From Roseomonas acroporae (lineage in GTDB: Bacteria; Pseudomonadota; Alphaproteobacteria; Acetobacterales; Acetobacteraceae), in contig NZ_JALPRX010000010.1 of assembly GCF_023223525.1 (NCBI RefSeq), positions 1 to 44,900 of the forward strand: 44,900 nt of DNA, given 5' to 3'. Shown one piece after another: positions 37,872 to 44,900 of the stretch. Under the pieces are notes generated by a model. That model had not been told where the DNA came from and ran no database searches. It was given only the letters and a program-made list of their open reading frames with translations. How positions within the stretch are numbered: position 1 is the stretch's first letter; every line of letters starts with the position of its first letter. The translations under genes were made by a program, and so were the position numbers.

Positions 37872-38429
37872 CTACCAGCGCCGGGCCGGGCCGCAGTCCA
37901 GATGCACGAAGCCCTCGCGGTACAGGCCGACCCCGCCCACCTGCATCGCGGCGGCGACCCGCGCCACCGCCACCGGGTCGCGTCCTGGCAGGCTCAGATC
38001 GGCCGCCATGCCGGACATGTGCAGGCTGATCTGCGAGACGCGGGAGGAACGCCGGGCGTACAGCGCGTTGGTGGCGGGGGCGCGGTAGCCGCTGTTGATG
38101 TGGAACGGACCGCCGGCGTCCAGCCGCAGCGCCACGGCGTTCAGCACGTCGAACAGGCGCGGATCCATCGGCGTCGCCTCGGCCTGCCGCGGATCGCGCA
38201 TCACCCAGTCCAGCCGGCGCAGCGCGTCGCGGTCGTAGCAGCCGTCGCGCCAGTAGACGCCGCCGAAGCGGTCGCCGGTCTGCACCCGCAGGATGTGCAG
38301 ACGCCGCTCCGGCTGCGCCGCCGCCTGGGCCGCGACGCCGGGGAAGGCGACGCAGGCGAGCGCGCCGAGCAACAGGCGGCGACGGCCCGGCAGGGCCTCG
38401 CCGGCGCAGCAGGGGCAGTCGGCCGGCAC
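37872..38429 (-). CDS. YcbK-like DUF882/M15-type peptidoglycan peptidase
   Basis: Exported zinc-peptidase-fold protein of about 185 residues, starting at the GTG at 38429, 2 bp after the L,D-transpeptidase stop. RRRLLLGALACVAF near the N-terminus is a Tat-like or Sec signal. The M15 core shows HINSGYRAPATN, SLHMSGMAADLSLPG (metal H and D) and FVHLDCGPARRW (metal H). DUF882 proteins usually follow L,D-transpeptidases in alphaproteobacteria and are thought to process peptidoglycan cross-links. The start codon is inferred; no good alternative exists before the signal. Confidence 0.85.
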   Translation of the reverse strand: MPADCPCCAGEALPGRRRLLLGALACVAFPGVAAQAAAQPERRLHILRVQTGDRFGGVYWRDGCYDRDALRRLDWVMRDPRQAEATPMDPRLFDVLNAVALRLDAGGPFHINSGYRAPATNALYARRSSRVSQISLHMSGMAADLSLPGRDPVAVARVAAAMQVGGVGLYREGFVHLDCGPARRW

Positions 38430-38431
38430 CT

Positions 38432-40066
38432 TCAGCGCCCCGCGCCCTGCGCCACCGCGGCGGTGCGCAGCGGCGGGGTTGCCGTGGCCGGCGGCGGGCC
38501 GGCCATCGGCCGGGAGCGCGACCCGTCGCGCGGCGCGTCGAGCAGCCGGGCATAGGCCTCGTCCAGCCCGTAGAGGTCCGGCCGGATGCGCGCGACGCGG
38601 CCCCCCTCGACCACCACCGTCGTGTAGTGCAGCCGCACCGGCATGGCGTAGGCGGCGCTGATCGAGGTGGTGGCGCGCGAGGCCAGCACCTGCTGGCCCC
38701 GTTGCGCCGACCAGCCCGGCGTGCCCGCGAGCACGAAGTTCAGCATCTCGAAGGGCTGCTCCATGCGGATGCAGCCGGAGGAGAAGGCGCGGTCCGCCCG
38801 CGCGAACAGGGCGCGCTCGGGCGTGTCGTGCATGTAGATGTCCTGGTTGTTCGGCATCACGAGCTTGAGCCGCCCCAGCGCGTTGTCGTCGCCCGCCGCT
38901 TGGCGGATCGTGTAGGGGAAGCTCGCCGGATCGACGCGGCCCCAGTTGATCGTGGTGGCGTCGACCTGCCGCGCCTCGCCGTCGACGTTGGCGTAGACGC
39001 GGAAGCCGCGCTCCTGCATGCCGCGCGGGTCGCGCCGGAAGCGCGGCAGCAGGTCCTCGCGCGCGAGCCGCACCGGCACGCCCCATTGCGGGTTGAACAC
39101 CGCCGCCGTCAGCGTGGTGCGCATGGTGGGCGTCTGCCGGGTGGGCCGGCCGACGATCACCGCCATGTCGAACAGCACGCGGCCGTTCTCGATCACCTGC
39201 GCGCGGAAGTCGGGGATGTTGACCTCGACGCGGCGGCCGGCCGGCGGCGCGGCCGCGTTGCGCCGCATGTCGAGCGCCACGCGCAATTGGCGGATCCGCG
39301 CGCCGTAGGAGCGGTTCAGCGCCGCCACGGTGATGGCGCCGACTCGGCCATCCGCCTCCAGCCCCTCGGTCGCCTGGAAGCGCCGCACCGACTCCTCCAG
39401 CGCCGCGTCGTAAAGCGGGCCCCCATCGGGGGCGGCGGCGAGCACCGGGTCCTCGGCGGCGAGCCGGGCGCGCAGGGCGGGGATGCGGACCGGCTCCTCG
39501 GTGCCGGGCTCCAGGGTCGGGCCGGTGGGCACGGTCGGCAGCGTGGCGGCGGCGGCGGCGCGGGCGCGCAGCCGCGCCATCTCGTTGCGGATCGCCGCGG
39601 CGCCCGGCGGCAGCAGCGCGGCGCGGTCGATCACGGCGGCCGGGTCGGCGGCCGCGTTCAGCTCGGCGAGCCAGGGCGCGAGCGGCAGGGCGCCGGCGCT
39701 GCGGGCCAGGTCGGCGCGGCCGGGCGGCGCCTCGCGCACCCGGCCGTGCAGCAGGTCGTCCAGCGCGGCGGCCGCGGCGGCGCGCAGGCGCTGGCGGAAC
39801 GCCTCCGGGCTGGCGTGCTGGAGGCTGGGCGGCGGCAGGTCGTAGGCGAGCGGGTCGAGCCCGTCCTCCTCCAGCCGTTGCAGCCGCGCGAGCAGGCGCT
39901 GCGCCGCCTCCGGCGTGGCGGCGGGGCCCGCGGCACGGCCATCGGCGGCGGGCACGGCGCGCGGCTCGGCCACGGCTTGGCTGGCGGGAAGGCCGAGGCC
40001 GGCGGCCAGCCCGAGGAAGCGGCGACGGGAGGAGAGGAGCGGGCGCACGGCCGGTTTCTTAACCAA
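38432..40066 (-). CDS. L,D-transpeptidase, YcbB-like, with peptidoglycan-binding domain
   Basis: Periplasmic enzyme of 544 residues that makes 3-3 peptidoglycan cross-links. The N-terminus MVKKPAVRPLLSSRRRFLGL has a twin-arginine-type signal. A scaffold domain follows (about 60-200), then a PG_binding_1 repeat (YDAALEESVRRFQATEGL with DGRVGAITVAALN). The YkuD catalytic domain has HDTPERALF (H413) and SSGCIRM (C432), the latter being the nucleophile. The C-terminal extension is Pro-rich. It forms a unit with the YcbK-like gene downstream. Confidence 0.93.
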   Translation of the reverse strand: MVKKPAVRPLLSSRRRFLGLAAGLGLPASQAVAEPRAVPAADGRAAGPAATPEAAQRLLARLQRLEEDGLDPLAYDLPPPSLQHASPEAFRQRLRAAAAAALDDLLHGRVREAPPGRADLARSAGALPLAPWLAELNAAADPAAVIDRAALLPPGAAAIRNEMARLRARAAAAATLPTVPTGPTLEPGTEEPVRIPALRARLAAEDPVLAAAPDGGPLYDAALEESVRRFQATEGLEADGRVGAITVAALNRSYGARIRQLRVALDMRRNAAAPPAGRRVEVNIPDFRAQVIENGRVLFDMAVIVGRPTRQTPTMRTTLTAAVFNPQWGVPVRLAREDLLPRFRRDPRGMQERGFRVYANVDGEARQVDATTINWGRVDPASFPYTIRQAAGDDNALGRLKLVMPNNQDIYMHDTPERALFARADRAFSSGCIRMEQPFEMLNFVLAGTPGWSAQRGQQVLASRATTSISAAYAMPVRLHYTTVVVEGGRVARIRPDLYGLDEAYARLLDAPRDGSRSRPMAGPPPATATPPLRTAAVAQGAGR

Positions 40067-40198
40067 TCACTCTGGGCGCTGCCAGGGGCGCTGCCAGACG
40101 AAGCGCGCCGATGCGGGCGGAACGATGGGGGGTGGGGCATCCGGGTGACGGCGGCTTCGGCGCCGGCGCGGGGAGCAGGCGGGCCCCGCGGGGAATGA

Positions 40199-40438
40199 CG
40201 CACCGCGACCCGGAGCGGATCGCCCAACGGGCTGGCCTTCTCGCCCGACGAGAAGCTGCCCTACGTGGTCGAGGCGGCGGCCGACCCGCGCGTCATCCGC
40301 GCCTTCGACGTGGTGGAGGACGGCACGAGGCTCGCCAACCTCTGCTTCGGCGGCCGCCACCGCAACCGGCTGTTCATGGCGGCGAGCAGGTCGCTCTACG
40401 CGGTGTACGTGAACACGCGGGGCGTGGCCGGCGGCTGA
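40199..40438 (+). pseudogene. Remnant of SMP-30/gluconolactonase gene with internal deletion
   Basis: The frame reads SGSPNGLAFSPDEKLPYVVE, then IRAFDVVEDGTRLAN, then LCFGGRHRNRLFMAAS and SLYAVYVNTRGVAGG before a TGA. These are the middle and C-terminal signatures of the SMP-30/gluconolactonase (LRE) family, but the segment between them (about 80 residues) and everything upstream are absent. The junction RLAN/LCFGG fits deletion between two similar AN stretches. No start codon is available and a stop lies at 40196. It is a relic of a sugar-lactone hydrolase gene. Confidence 0.85.
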
Positions 40439-40460
40439 CGCCGCGCGGGCCGGCTTCCGC

Positions 40461-40925
40461 CTACTCGCTGCTGCCGAGCACGATCACCTCCACCGGGGCC
40501 AGCCCGTTGCGGGACATGCCGAGCCGGCTGGCCATGCCGGGGCTGATGTCCACCACCCGGCCGCCATGGCCGAACGGGCCGCGATCCGTCACCGTGGCGG
40601 CGACGGCGCGCCCGTTCGAGCGGTTGCGGACGAGGATGCGGGTGCCGAGCGGCAGGGTGCGGCTGGCGACGGTCGGCGCCCACTGGTCGAAGGGTCGCCC
40701 GTTCGCCATCCGGCGCCCGTGCAGGCGCGCGCTGTACACGCTCGCCGTGCCCTGCTGCACATGGGCGCCGTGATGGCCGGCCCCGTGGTGGGCGGCGGGC
40801 TGGGCGGGCCCGTGATGGGCGCGGCCACGATGCTGCGGCGGTCTGGCCGAGGCGGTGGCGGCGCCGAGAAGCAGGGTGGCCGCGGTGAGGGTGCCGAGGT
40901 ATCGGCGGGTGCGGGGCGACTGCAT
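40461..40925 (-). CDS. rlpA: RlpA-like septal ring lytic transglycosylase (double-psi beta-barrel)
   Basis: Exported protein of 154 residues (MQSPRTRRYLGTLTAATLLL). A signal peptide precedes a His-rich linker (PQHRGRAHHGPAQPAAHHGA). The barrel shows GTASVYSARLHGRRMANG, LPLGTRILVRN and VTDRGPFGHGGRVVDISPG, the RlpA signature with its catalytic-region aspartate. RlpA cuts naked glycan strands during division. It is short and lacks the SPOR domain of many family members. An in-frame ATG three codons upstream (40934) is also possible as start. No Cys lipobox is present. Confidence 0.88.
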   Translation of the reverse strand: MQSPRTRRYLGTLTAATLLLGAATASARPPQHRGRAHHGPAQPAAHHGAGHHGAHVQQGTASVYSARLHGRRMANGRPFDQWAPTVASRTLPLGTRILVRNRSNGRAVAATVTDRGPFGHGGRVVDISPGMASRLGMSRNGLAPVEVIVLGSSE

Positions 40926-41130
40926 CCCCGTCATCTGGGAAGCGGGCCGGACCGGCTCATCCCCTGTCGGCAGCCTGCAAGGGGGCGTCCCCGATGAACA
41001 GGCGGTGAGCGGGCGAGGCCCGCCCCGCCGGCGGGTTCCTCGCCGGCCAGCGGAGTCCGCCCCCGCCACGCGGCCACGCCGCCGGCTCCGCGCGGCGCCG
41101 GCCCGGGCGGGCCGGGACCGGCGGACGGTC

Positions 41131-42543
41131 TCAGCTCTCCAGGGCGCCGTAGGCGAGCTGCATCATCAGCCGGCGGTTCGCCGCGCTCCCGACGCTGGGG
41201 GCCGCGGTCATCATCACGGCGACCAGCTCCGCCCGCGGGTCCACCCAGAAGTAGGTGCCGCTCCAGCCCGCCCACATGAACTGCCCCTGGTAGCCCGGCA
41301 CCAGCGCGCCGCCATCGGCCAGCCGGACCGAGACGCCGAAGCCGAAGCCGAAGCCCGGCGAGCCGAGCAGCAGCGCGCCGGGCGAGAGAGGCTGCGCCAG
41401 GCCGGCGATCTGGTCCGAGGCCATCAGCCGCACCGTCGCCGGCGACAGGATGCGGGTGCCGTCGAGCTGGCCGCCATTGGCCAGCATCTGCGCGAAGCGC
41501 AGGTAGTCGCCCGCGGTGGCGAGCCCGCCCGCGCCGCCCGAGGCGTTGCCGGGCGGGCGGGAGACGTCGATCATCGTCACCGGCTGGTTGTTCAGCATGG
41601 GGTCGACGCCGCTGTGCAGCGCCAGCCGCTCGCCCTGGTTGCCGCGCAGCGAGAAGCCGGCATCGGTCATGCGCAGCGGGCGGAACAGGCGCTGCTCCAG
41701 GAAGTCCTCCAGCCGCGTGCCGGAGGCCGCCTCCACGACGCGGCCGAGCACGTCGATCGACAGGCTGTACTCCCAGGTGGTGCCCGGCTGGCGCGCGAGC
41801 GGCGCCGCGGCCATGGCCTGGACGAATTCCTGCGGGCTCAGATTGCGGCTGTCGTAGTCGCGCTCGCCGGGCAGGAAGAGCCGGCCGCGCGTGTAGGCCT
41901 CGCGCACCGGGGCGTTCTGCGTCAGCTCGCCGTAGACGAGGCCCGATGTGTGCCGGAACAGGTCGTAGACCAGCATCGGCCGGCCGGGCGTCACCGGCAC
42001 CATGTCGTAGCCCGTCCCGGGGCCCGCCCCGGGGCCCGCCCCAGGGGCCGCTCCGGCGCCCGCGTCGCCGCCGCCGCGCGGCACGCTGACCTGCAGCCGG
42101 TCGAAGCCGGGCAGGTAGCGGGCGACCGGATCCCCGATGCCGATCCGGCCTTCCTCCACCAGGATCAGCGCCGCCACCACGGCGAGCGGCTTGGTCATGG
42201 AGTAGAGGCGGAACACCGTGTCCGGCGTCATCGGCGCCTCGTTCCGCCGGTCGCGGAAGCCGATCGTCTCGGAATAGGCCAGCCGGCCCTTGCGCGCGAT
42301 CTGGATCACCGCGCCGGGCAGCCGGCCGGCCGCCACCTCGGCCTCGAAGACCGGGCGGATGCGGGCCAGCCGCTCGGCGCTGAGCCCGACCTCCCCGGGC
42401 TGCGCGACCGGCAGCGGCGGGCCGGCCGGCAGCGGCGTGACGCCGGGCGTGGCCGGCCGCGGCTGCTGCGCCAGGGTCGGGCGCGGCGGCGACAGGCCTG
42501 CGGCGAGCGAGGCGGACAGGGCGAGCAGGCTGCGTCGGTCCAT
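41131..42543 (-). CDS. Class C beta-lactamase-fold serine hydrolase
   Basis: Exported hydrolase of 470 residues (MDRRSLLALSASLAAGLSPP), with a signal peptide bearing RR. The penicillin-binding SxxK motif is S115-MTK118, and WEYSLSIDVLG gives the second-motif tyrosine. This EstB/CubicO-like family includes esterases and D-aminopeptidases; real beta-lactamase activity is not implied. A Gly/Ala/Pro insertion (GAGAAPGAGPGAGPGTG) near 160-175 is encoded by 12-bp tandem repeats at about 42018-42053. It is divergent from the HisD-like gene. Confidence 0.87.
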   Translation of the reverse strand: MDRRSLLALSASLAAGLSPPRPTLAQQPRPATPGVTPLPAGPPLPVAQPGEVGLSAERLARIRPVFEAEVAAGRLPGAVIQIARKGRLAYSETIGFRDRRNEAPMTPDTVFRLYSMTKPLAVVAALILVEEGRIGIGDPVARYLPGFDRLQVSVPRGGGDAGAGAAPGAGPGAGPGTGYDMVPVTPGRPMLVYDLFRHTSGLVYGELTQNAPVREAYTRGRLFLPGERDYDSRNLSPQEFVQAMAAAPLARQPGTTWEYSLSIDVLGRVVEAASGTRLEDFLEQRLFRPLRMTDAGFSLRGNQGERLALHSGVDPMLNNQPVTMIDVSRPPGNASGGAGGLATAGDYLRFAQMLANGGQLDGTRILSPATVRLMASDQIAGLAQPLSPGALLLGSPGFGFGFGVSVRLADGGALVPGYQGQFMWAGWSGTYFWVDPRAELVAVMMTAAPSVGSAANRRLMMQLAYGALES

Positions 42544-42700
42544 GAGAGTCGGCGTTCCCCGGTGGCCGGCCGCGGGTTCGGCCGTGCCGTCGCGGGAAGG
42601 GTGCCATGCCGGCATGGACGCCGCCATGCCCGCGCCCCGCCCGCGGGAAGCGTGGGCGGGCATTGGCCGTCGTTGACAGGCACCGAGGCCGCGGCCAGTC

Positions 42701-42716
42701 TTGCATACGAATGCAA
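42701..42716. promoter_or_regulatory. GntR-type operator palindrome
   Basis: TTGCAT-ACGA-ATGCAA is a perfect 6-4-6 inverted repeat 47 bp before the HisD-like start. It fits FadR-subfamily GntR sites. The regulator gene is not in view. Confidence 0.5.
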
Positions 42717-42763
42717 CCGCCGCCGGGCCGCTGCCGGCCGGCGGCGCGAACGGGGAGGACCGC

Positions 42764-44071
42764 ATGGCCCGCTACCTCAAGACCGGCCGCGACGCCGACG
42801 CCGCGGCGGCCGACGATGCCAGGGTGCGCGCCACGGTCGAGGGCATCCTGGCCGACATCGCCGCGCGCGGCGACGCGGCGGTGCGCGAGCTTTCCGTCCG
42901 CTTCGACAAGTGGGACCGCGCCGACTACCGCCTCACCGACCGCGAGATCCGCGACTGCCTCGCCGAGCTGCCCGCCCGCGCCCTCGACGACATCCGCTTC
43001 GCGCAGGAGCAGGTGCGCAACTTCGCCCAGGCGCAGCGCGAAGCGATCCGCGACATCGAGGTGGAGACGCTGCCGGGCGTGGTGCTCGGGCACCGCAACA
43101 TCCCGGTCGACGCCGTCGGCTGCTACGTGCCGGGCGGCAAGTACCCGCTGCTCGCCTCGGCGCACATGTCGGTCATCACGGCGAAGGTCGCGGGCTGCCG
43201 GCGCATCGTCACCTGCGCCCCGCCCTTCGAGGGAAGGCCGGCGCCGGCCATCGTCGCCGCCCAGCACCTCGCCGGCGCCGACGAGATCTACTGCCTCGGC
43301 GGCATCCAGGCGGTCGGCGCCATGGCGCTCGGCACGGAGAGCCTGCTGCCGGTGGACATGCTGGTCGGTCCCGGCAACGCCTACGTCGCCGAGGCCAAGC
43401 GCCAGCTCTTCGGGCGCGTCGGCATCGACCTCTTCGCCGGCCCCACCGAGACGCTGGTGATCGCCGACGACAGCGTGGACGCCGAGATCTGCGCGACCGA
43501 CCTGCTCGGCCAGGCCGAGCACGGGCCGAACTCCCCCGCCATCCTGCTCACCACCTCGGAGAAGCTCGCGCGCGAGACCATGGCCGAGGTGGAGCGCCTG
43601 CTCGGCATCCTCCCCACCGCCGCCATCGCGCGGCAGGCCTGGGCGGAGTACGGCGCGGTGATCCTCTGCGATTCCGACGAGGAGATGGTGCGCGAGGCCG
43701 ACGCCATCGCCTCCGAGCACGTCCAGGTGATGACGCGCGACCCCGACTGGTTCCTGAACCACATGACCAATTACGGCGCGCTGTTCCTCGGCCCGCGCAC
43801 CAACGTCTCCTACGGCGACAAGGTGATCGGCACCAACCACACCCTGCCGACCAGGAAGGCGGCGCGCTACACGGGCGGGCTCTGGGTCGGCAAGTTCCTC
43901 AAGACCTGCACCTACCAGCGCGTGCTGACCGACGCGGCCTCGGCCATGATCGGCGAGTACTGCTCGCGGCTCTGCATGCTGGAGGGCTTCGTCGGCCACG
44001 CCGAGCAGGCGAACCTGCGCGTCCGCCGCTACGGCGGCCGCAACGTTCCCTACGGCCAGGCGGCGGAATGA
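42764..44071 (+). CDS. HisD-like dehydrogenase (histidinol dehydrogenase/HpsN family)
   Basis: Zinc NAD-dependent alcohol dehydrogenase of 435 residues, with GGGGAGG before the ATG ([10 protein letters not shown]). The conserved HisD residues all appear: zinc ligands Q250, H253 (QAEHG), D352 (YGDK) and H412, the general acid/base E318-H319 (SEHVQV), and H359 (TNHTLPT). Spacings agree with E. coli HisD (326/327, 360, 367). The TNHTLP form, QAEHGPNSP and [19 protein letters not shown] resemble HpsN (sulfopropanediol 3-dehydrogenase) rather than biosynthetic HisD. It is followed 10 bp later by an SDR gene, and no histidine-pathway genes are present, so a catabolic role is likely. Confidence 0.85.
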   Translation: MARYLKTGRDADAAAADDARVRATVEGILADIAARGDAAVRELSVRFDKWDRADYRLTDREIRDCLAELPARALDDIRFAQEQVRNFAQAQREAIRDIEVETLPGVVLGHRNIPVDAVGCYVPGGKYPLLASAHMSVITAKVAGCRRIVTCAPPFEGRPAPAIVAAQHLAGADEIYCLGGIQAVGAMALGTESLLPVDMLVGPGNAYVAEAKRQLFGRVGIDLFAGPTETLVIADDSVDAEICATDLLGQAEHGPNSPAILLTTSEKLARETMAEVERLLGILPTAAIARQAWAEYGAVILCDSDEEMVREADAIASEHVQVMTRDPDWFLNHMTNYGALFLGPRTNVSYGDKVIGTNHTLPTRKAARYTGGLWVGKFLKTCTYQRVLTDAASAMIGEYCSRLCMLEGFVGHAEQANLRVRRYGGRNVPYGQAAE

Positions 44072-44081
44072 GTCCCGCCGG

Positions 44082-44846
44082 ATGAACCTGCCCCGCACCC
44101 CGTCCTTCCGGCTCGACGGGCGCCGCGCGCTCGTCACCGGCGCCGGGCGCGGCATCGGCCTCGCCGCCGCGGCGGCGCTGGCCGAGGCCGGCGCCCACGT
44201 CACCCTCGCCGCGCGCAGCGGCGGGGAGGTCGCTTCCGCCGCCGAGGCGATCCGCGCCGCCGGCGGCCGCGCCGAGCCGCTCGCCCTCGACGTGACGGAC
44301 ACGCACGCCGCACGCGCCGCGATCGACGCCGCCGAGCCCTTCCACATCCTCGTCAACAACGCCGGCACCAACCGCCCGAAGCCCTTCCTCGACGTGCCGG
44401 AGGCGGACTACGACGCGATCATGGGGCTGAACCTGCGCGCCGCCTTCTTCGTCGCGCAGGCGGTCGCGCGGCGCATGGCGGCGGCGGGAATCGCCGGCTC
44501 CATCATCAACGTCTCCTCGCAGATGGGGCATGTCGGCGCCGCCAACCGCACCGTCTACTGCGCCTCCAAGGCGGCGATGGAGGGGCTGACCAAGGCGATG
44601 GCGGTGGAACTCGGCCCGCGCGGCATCCGCGTCAACACGCTCTGCCCCACCTTCGTCGAGACGCCACTGACGAAGCCCTTCTTCGAGAACGAGGCCTTCC
44701 TGCGCGACGTGCTCGGCATGATCCGCCTCGGCCGGCTCGGCCAGGTGGAGGACCTGATGGGCGCCGTGGTGTTCCTGGCCGGCGACGCGGCCGCGCTGAC
44801 CACCGGCGCCGCCCTGATGGCCGATGGCGGCTGGACCGCCGGCTGA
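44082..44846 (+). CDS. SDR-family oxidoreductase
   Basis: Classical short-chain dehydrogenase of 254 residues (MNLPRTPSFRLDGRRALVTG). TGAGRGIG (19-26) binds the cofactor, NNAG follows the beta-4 strand, and the catalytic set includes Y159-x3-K163 (YCASK) with the serine in NVSSQMG. The C-terminal ALMADGGWTAG is typical. It sits 10 bp after the HisD-like gene, so both are probably one operon oxidising related hydroxyl groups. Substrate and whether NAD or NADP is used are open. Confidence 0.92.
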   Translation: MNLPRTPSFRLDGRRALVTGAGRGIGLAAAAALAEAGAHVTLAARSGGEVASAAEAIRAAGGRAEPLALDVTDTHAARAAIDAAEPFHILVNNAGTNRPKPFLDVPEADYDAIMGLNLRAAFFVAQAVARRMAAAGIAGSIINVSSQMGHVGAANRTVYCASKAAMEGLTKAMAVELGPRGIRVNTLCPTFVETPLTKPFFENEAFLRDVLGMIRLGRLGQVEDLMGAVVFLAGDAAALTTGAALMADGGWTAG

Positions 44847-44900
44847 GCCCCGGGGCGGCCCGGAAGCGGGAGGGCGGGCGGGAGGGCCGGACGCGCCGGG

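Noticed and set aside
41131-42543. Antibiotic-resistance beta-lactamase
   Set aside because: The SMTK motif is shared by esterases and peptidases of the same fold; the sequence is more like EstB/CubicO proteins and nothing shows drug hydrolysis.
42673-42708. TTGACA as a -35 of the HisD-like gene
   Set aside because: No acceptable -10 lies 16-18 bp downstream; the nearest, GCATAC, is 24 bp away and inside the palindrome.
40855-44085. Very long plus-strand open frame covering the hydrolase and HisD-like region
   Set aside because: Composition-driven antisense frame; the proteins with real family motifs lie in other frames and there are no domain features here.

Overview
The window is very GC-rich, with long spurious open frames opposite almost every gene, and it reads as chromosomal DNA of an alphaproteobacterium. 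The split transhydrogenase alpha subunit (pntAA/pntAB), the rplU-rpmA-obgE cluster, an AtzE/AtzG amidase pair and many Tat-like exported proteins fit the Acetobacteraceae (Roseomonas-like organisms). That placement is an inference from gene style, not from a marker gene. I see no rRNA, tRNA, phage, insertion sequence, plasmid or CRISPR features.

Layout. 75-6509 (minus): oligoendopeptidase F, an ABC1/UbiB-type kinase, and the pntAA-pntAB-pntB proton-translocating transhydrogenase. 6848-11728 (plus): an acyl-CoA synthetase, then leucyl aminopeptidase, a trypsin-like protease and holC. 11849-18552 (minus): an amidohydrolase, a small ORF behind a Fur-box-like site, a lipoprotein, a CHAP amidase, a RidA-like protein, an MFS exporter, and an overlapping lipoprotein/unknown pair. 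19014-22867: an unknown helical protein, an ABC exporter, and a divergent glycosyltransferase. 23118-25947 (minus): obgE, rpmA, rplU with a clear sigma-70-type promoter, and an exported Mn-type superoxide dismutase. 26205-29652: a degenerate orphan ABC ATPase, a DUF883/holin-like envelope-stress pair, and a 3-hydroxyisobutyryl-CoA hydrolase-like enzyme. 29795-37398 (minus): a complete peptide-type ABC importer (dppABCDF-like) followed by atzG-atzE. 37872-42543 (minus): cell-wall enzymes (YcbK-like, L,D-transpeptidase, RlpA), the remains of a gluconolactonase gene, and a class C beta-lactamase-fold hydrolase. 42764-44846 (plus): a HisD-like/HpsN-like dehydrogenase and an SDR dehydrogenase.

Working together. 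The importer plus AtzG/AtzE looks like an uptake-and-hydrolysis unit for a small amide or ureide-like compound. The HisD-like protein and SDR look like a two-step alcohol-oxidising catabolic pair behind a GntR-type palindrome. The cell-wall genes at 37.9-40.9 kb form a peptidoglycan-remodelling neighbourhood.

The most unusual non-coding signals are two families of intergenic hairpins. One forms modular arrays at 22936-23095 and 31421-31629, with short loops (mostly 3 nt) and arm changes that are compensated on the other side. The other is a composite double-hairpin element present three times (11735, 27445, 29691). Several exported or linker-bearing proteins also carry 12-, 15- or 30-bp in-frame tandem repeats. 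No clearly new defence or mobile system was found.
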